From Sycon ciliatum (Eukaryota; Porifera; Calcarea; Leucosolenida; Sycettidae): DNA of 64,000 nt. Below the pieces are notes generated by a model. It saw only the letters and a list, made by a program, of their open reading frames with translations. It did not search any database and was not told the origin of the DNA. The stretch covers positions 7,650,162 to 7,714,161 of the forward strand of contig NC_088646.1 in NCBI RefSeq assembly GCF_964019385.1, written 5' to 3'. Position 1 is the first letter of the stretch. Each line of letters opens with the position of its first letter. Below, piece after piece: positions 62,900 through 64,000 of this stretch. A program made the position numbers and the translations under genes.

Positions 62900-64000
62900 A
62901 ATCTTGATACTAACCGGACCCGCAGGCCGAAATGCAGTACTGATAGTGATACAGTCATGTACCAGAGCTGCCGGGAAGGTACATTTTAACAATGAGTATA
63001 GTTATTGTACACATGTATATCTACGATGCGGGAAGTAGGCGCTGATGCCGAGACAATTGCCCATTGGCATTGATCAGCGGAGCCTGCAACACCCCATCGC
63101 CACCGCTGCCTTGCAGTGCAGCCTCGTTCAGTCAATGTCTTGTTAGTCTGTTTCCAGTGGTTTCCTTTGTCATTTCCTCCTTCCTTCGTTTTTCACGAAT
63201 TGTGTCCGTTAAACGTTGTTTTTAAGTTTATGGTACATAGACCATGCATATAACTTGGAGGTAATAGCAAGGGAGTTATGCACTCTCGCCTAAATACTAA
63301 ACTTGCGGGTTGTGCTTCATAAAATTTGGAAACGTTCGAGGCTTTTTACTTCTGCACAGTCTAATCAGTATGATTCTACTGTTCTAGTTCTGGCCAGCCC
63401 TTTCCCAAAGATGCCATCATTTTTCGCAACTTATGTTTTCACAACCTTGACAAAACAAGTGCTAGTTGCTGAAATCGCATCCATATTTTCAGAAAAAGCT
63501 CAAAAGTTGCTTATATCGCAACTTAAAATTGGAGAGTTATTGTGCAAAAAACACCAAAAATAGGAGCAGAAATAGCAGAAGTGCAGCGACAGCAAACTCG
63601 TACACCCCTCCCTGCTGTGAACCAGCACTTTAGACAGTGCCAGTAGCCTGTTGCATGTATCCTCAACTTGATGGCATATCTAACTCCAGTGCCATGGTCC
63701 ATGCCATGGCTATGGTCTTTTAAAATCTTCGCTGCGTCTACATGTACCTTCTCCCTGTAAGTGTTTCAAGTCGTTGGTATTGTCCTTACCATGAGCTTTC
63801 CAAGTAAATTACAATTGGTTGGAAGGCTGTTGGTTTGCGCATTGGAGATGATTTGGAGCTACATGACATTGTATAACACGTGTAATGTGTCAGCCCGTTG
63901 AATGTCTCAGGACTCTATCAGTTTCGTGCCCAGTTACTAAGTACAATGTAGTATCGCACCAATGCACCTGATGATTGTATATTGCCCAGTTGCAGTTGTC
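62900..64000. other. Right end, no recognised gene
   Basis: An 86-codon frame at 63303-63563 has no recognised domain. 63800-63960 is part of the dispersed repeat above. Confidence 0.4.

Overview
The window looks like nuclear DNA of an animal, probably a marine or early-branching invertebrate. The basis is GT-AG introns of 0.1 to 4 kb, widely spaced genes on both strands, metazoan gene families (a ZAK-type MAP3K, Ric-8, an UNC-93 relative, a LIMP-2/CD36 relative, IFT46 and a tropomyosin-like protein), long dinucleotide microsatellites, and dense LINE, SINE and MITE debris. No bacterial operon, CRISPR array or prophage is visible. The species cannot be fixed from the sequence alone.

Layout, left to right. 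(1) 1-9100, minus strand: the first 12 coding exons (304 residues, whole kinase domain plus coiled coil) of a MAP3K20/ZAK-like kinase. Its 3' part lies beyond the left edge, and a 5'-truncated LINE sits in the intron after exon 12. (2) 11091-12881, minus: an intronless Ric-8 gene. (3) 13872-21129, plus: a three-exon UNC-93-like membrane protein, divergent from Ric-8. The interval between them and the 4-kb first intron are full of nested hAT-like and pogo-like MITEs. (4) 23532-24143, minus: a single-exon tropomyosin-like coiled coil. (5) 24144-33799: about 9.6 kb without a recognised gene, rich in repeats, including an intact hammerhead ribozyme inside a perfect 82-bp inverted repeat. (6) 33800-34759, minus: intronless POLR3F (RPC6). 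(7) 34760-41317: repeats, including a 28-bp minisatellite of about 46 units, and one unidentified candidate exon. (8) 41318-44796, plus: a five-exon CD36-superfamily gene closest to LIMP-2. (9) 44797-49843: a second intact hammerhead, a Kolobok-like foldback element and a tRNA-derived SINE with its target duplication. (10) 49844-59300, minus: IFT46 in 12 exons, with a possible alternative first exon. (11) 59301-64000: intergenic repeats.

The genes are functionally unrelated neighbours: stress kinase signalling, G-alpha chaperoning, membrane transport or trafficking, actin regulation, RNA polymerase III, a lysosomal receptor and intraflagellar transport. The most unusual content is in the non-coding part. 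There are two complete type I hammerhead ribozyme cores plus three decayed relatives. There is also a family of 38-52 bp palindromic insertions beginning CAGGGAG (TAGGGAG in one copy) and ending CTCCCTG, flanked by 8-bp target duplications, one of them split by a second transposon. Exon boundaries were derived by hand from splice signals, phase continuity and family similarity. No computation or database search was run.
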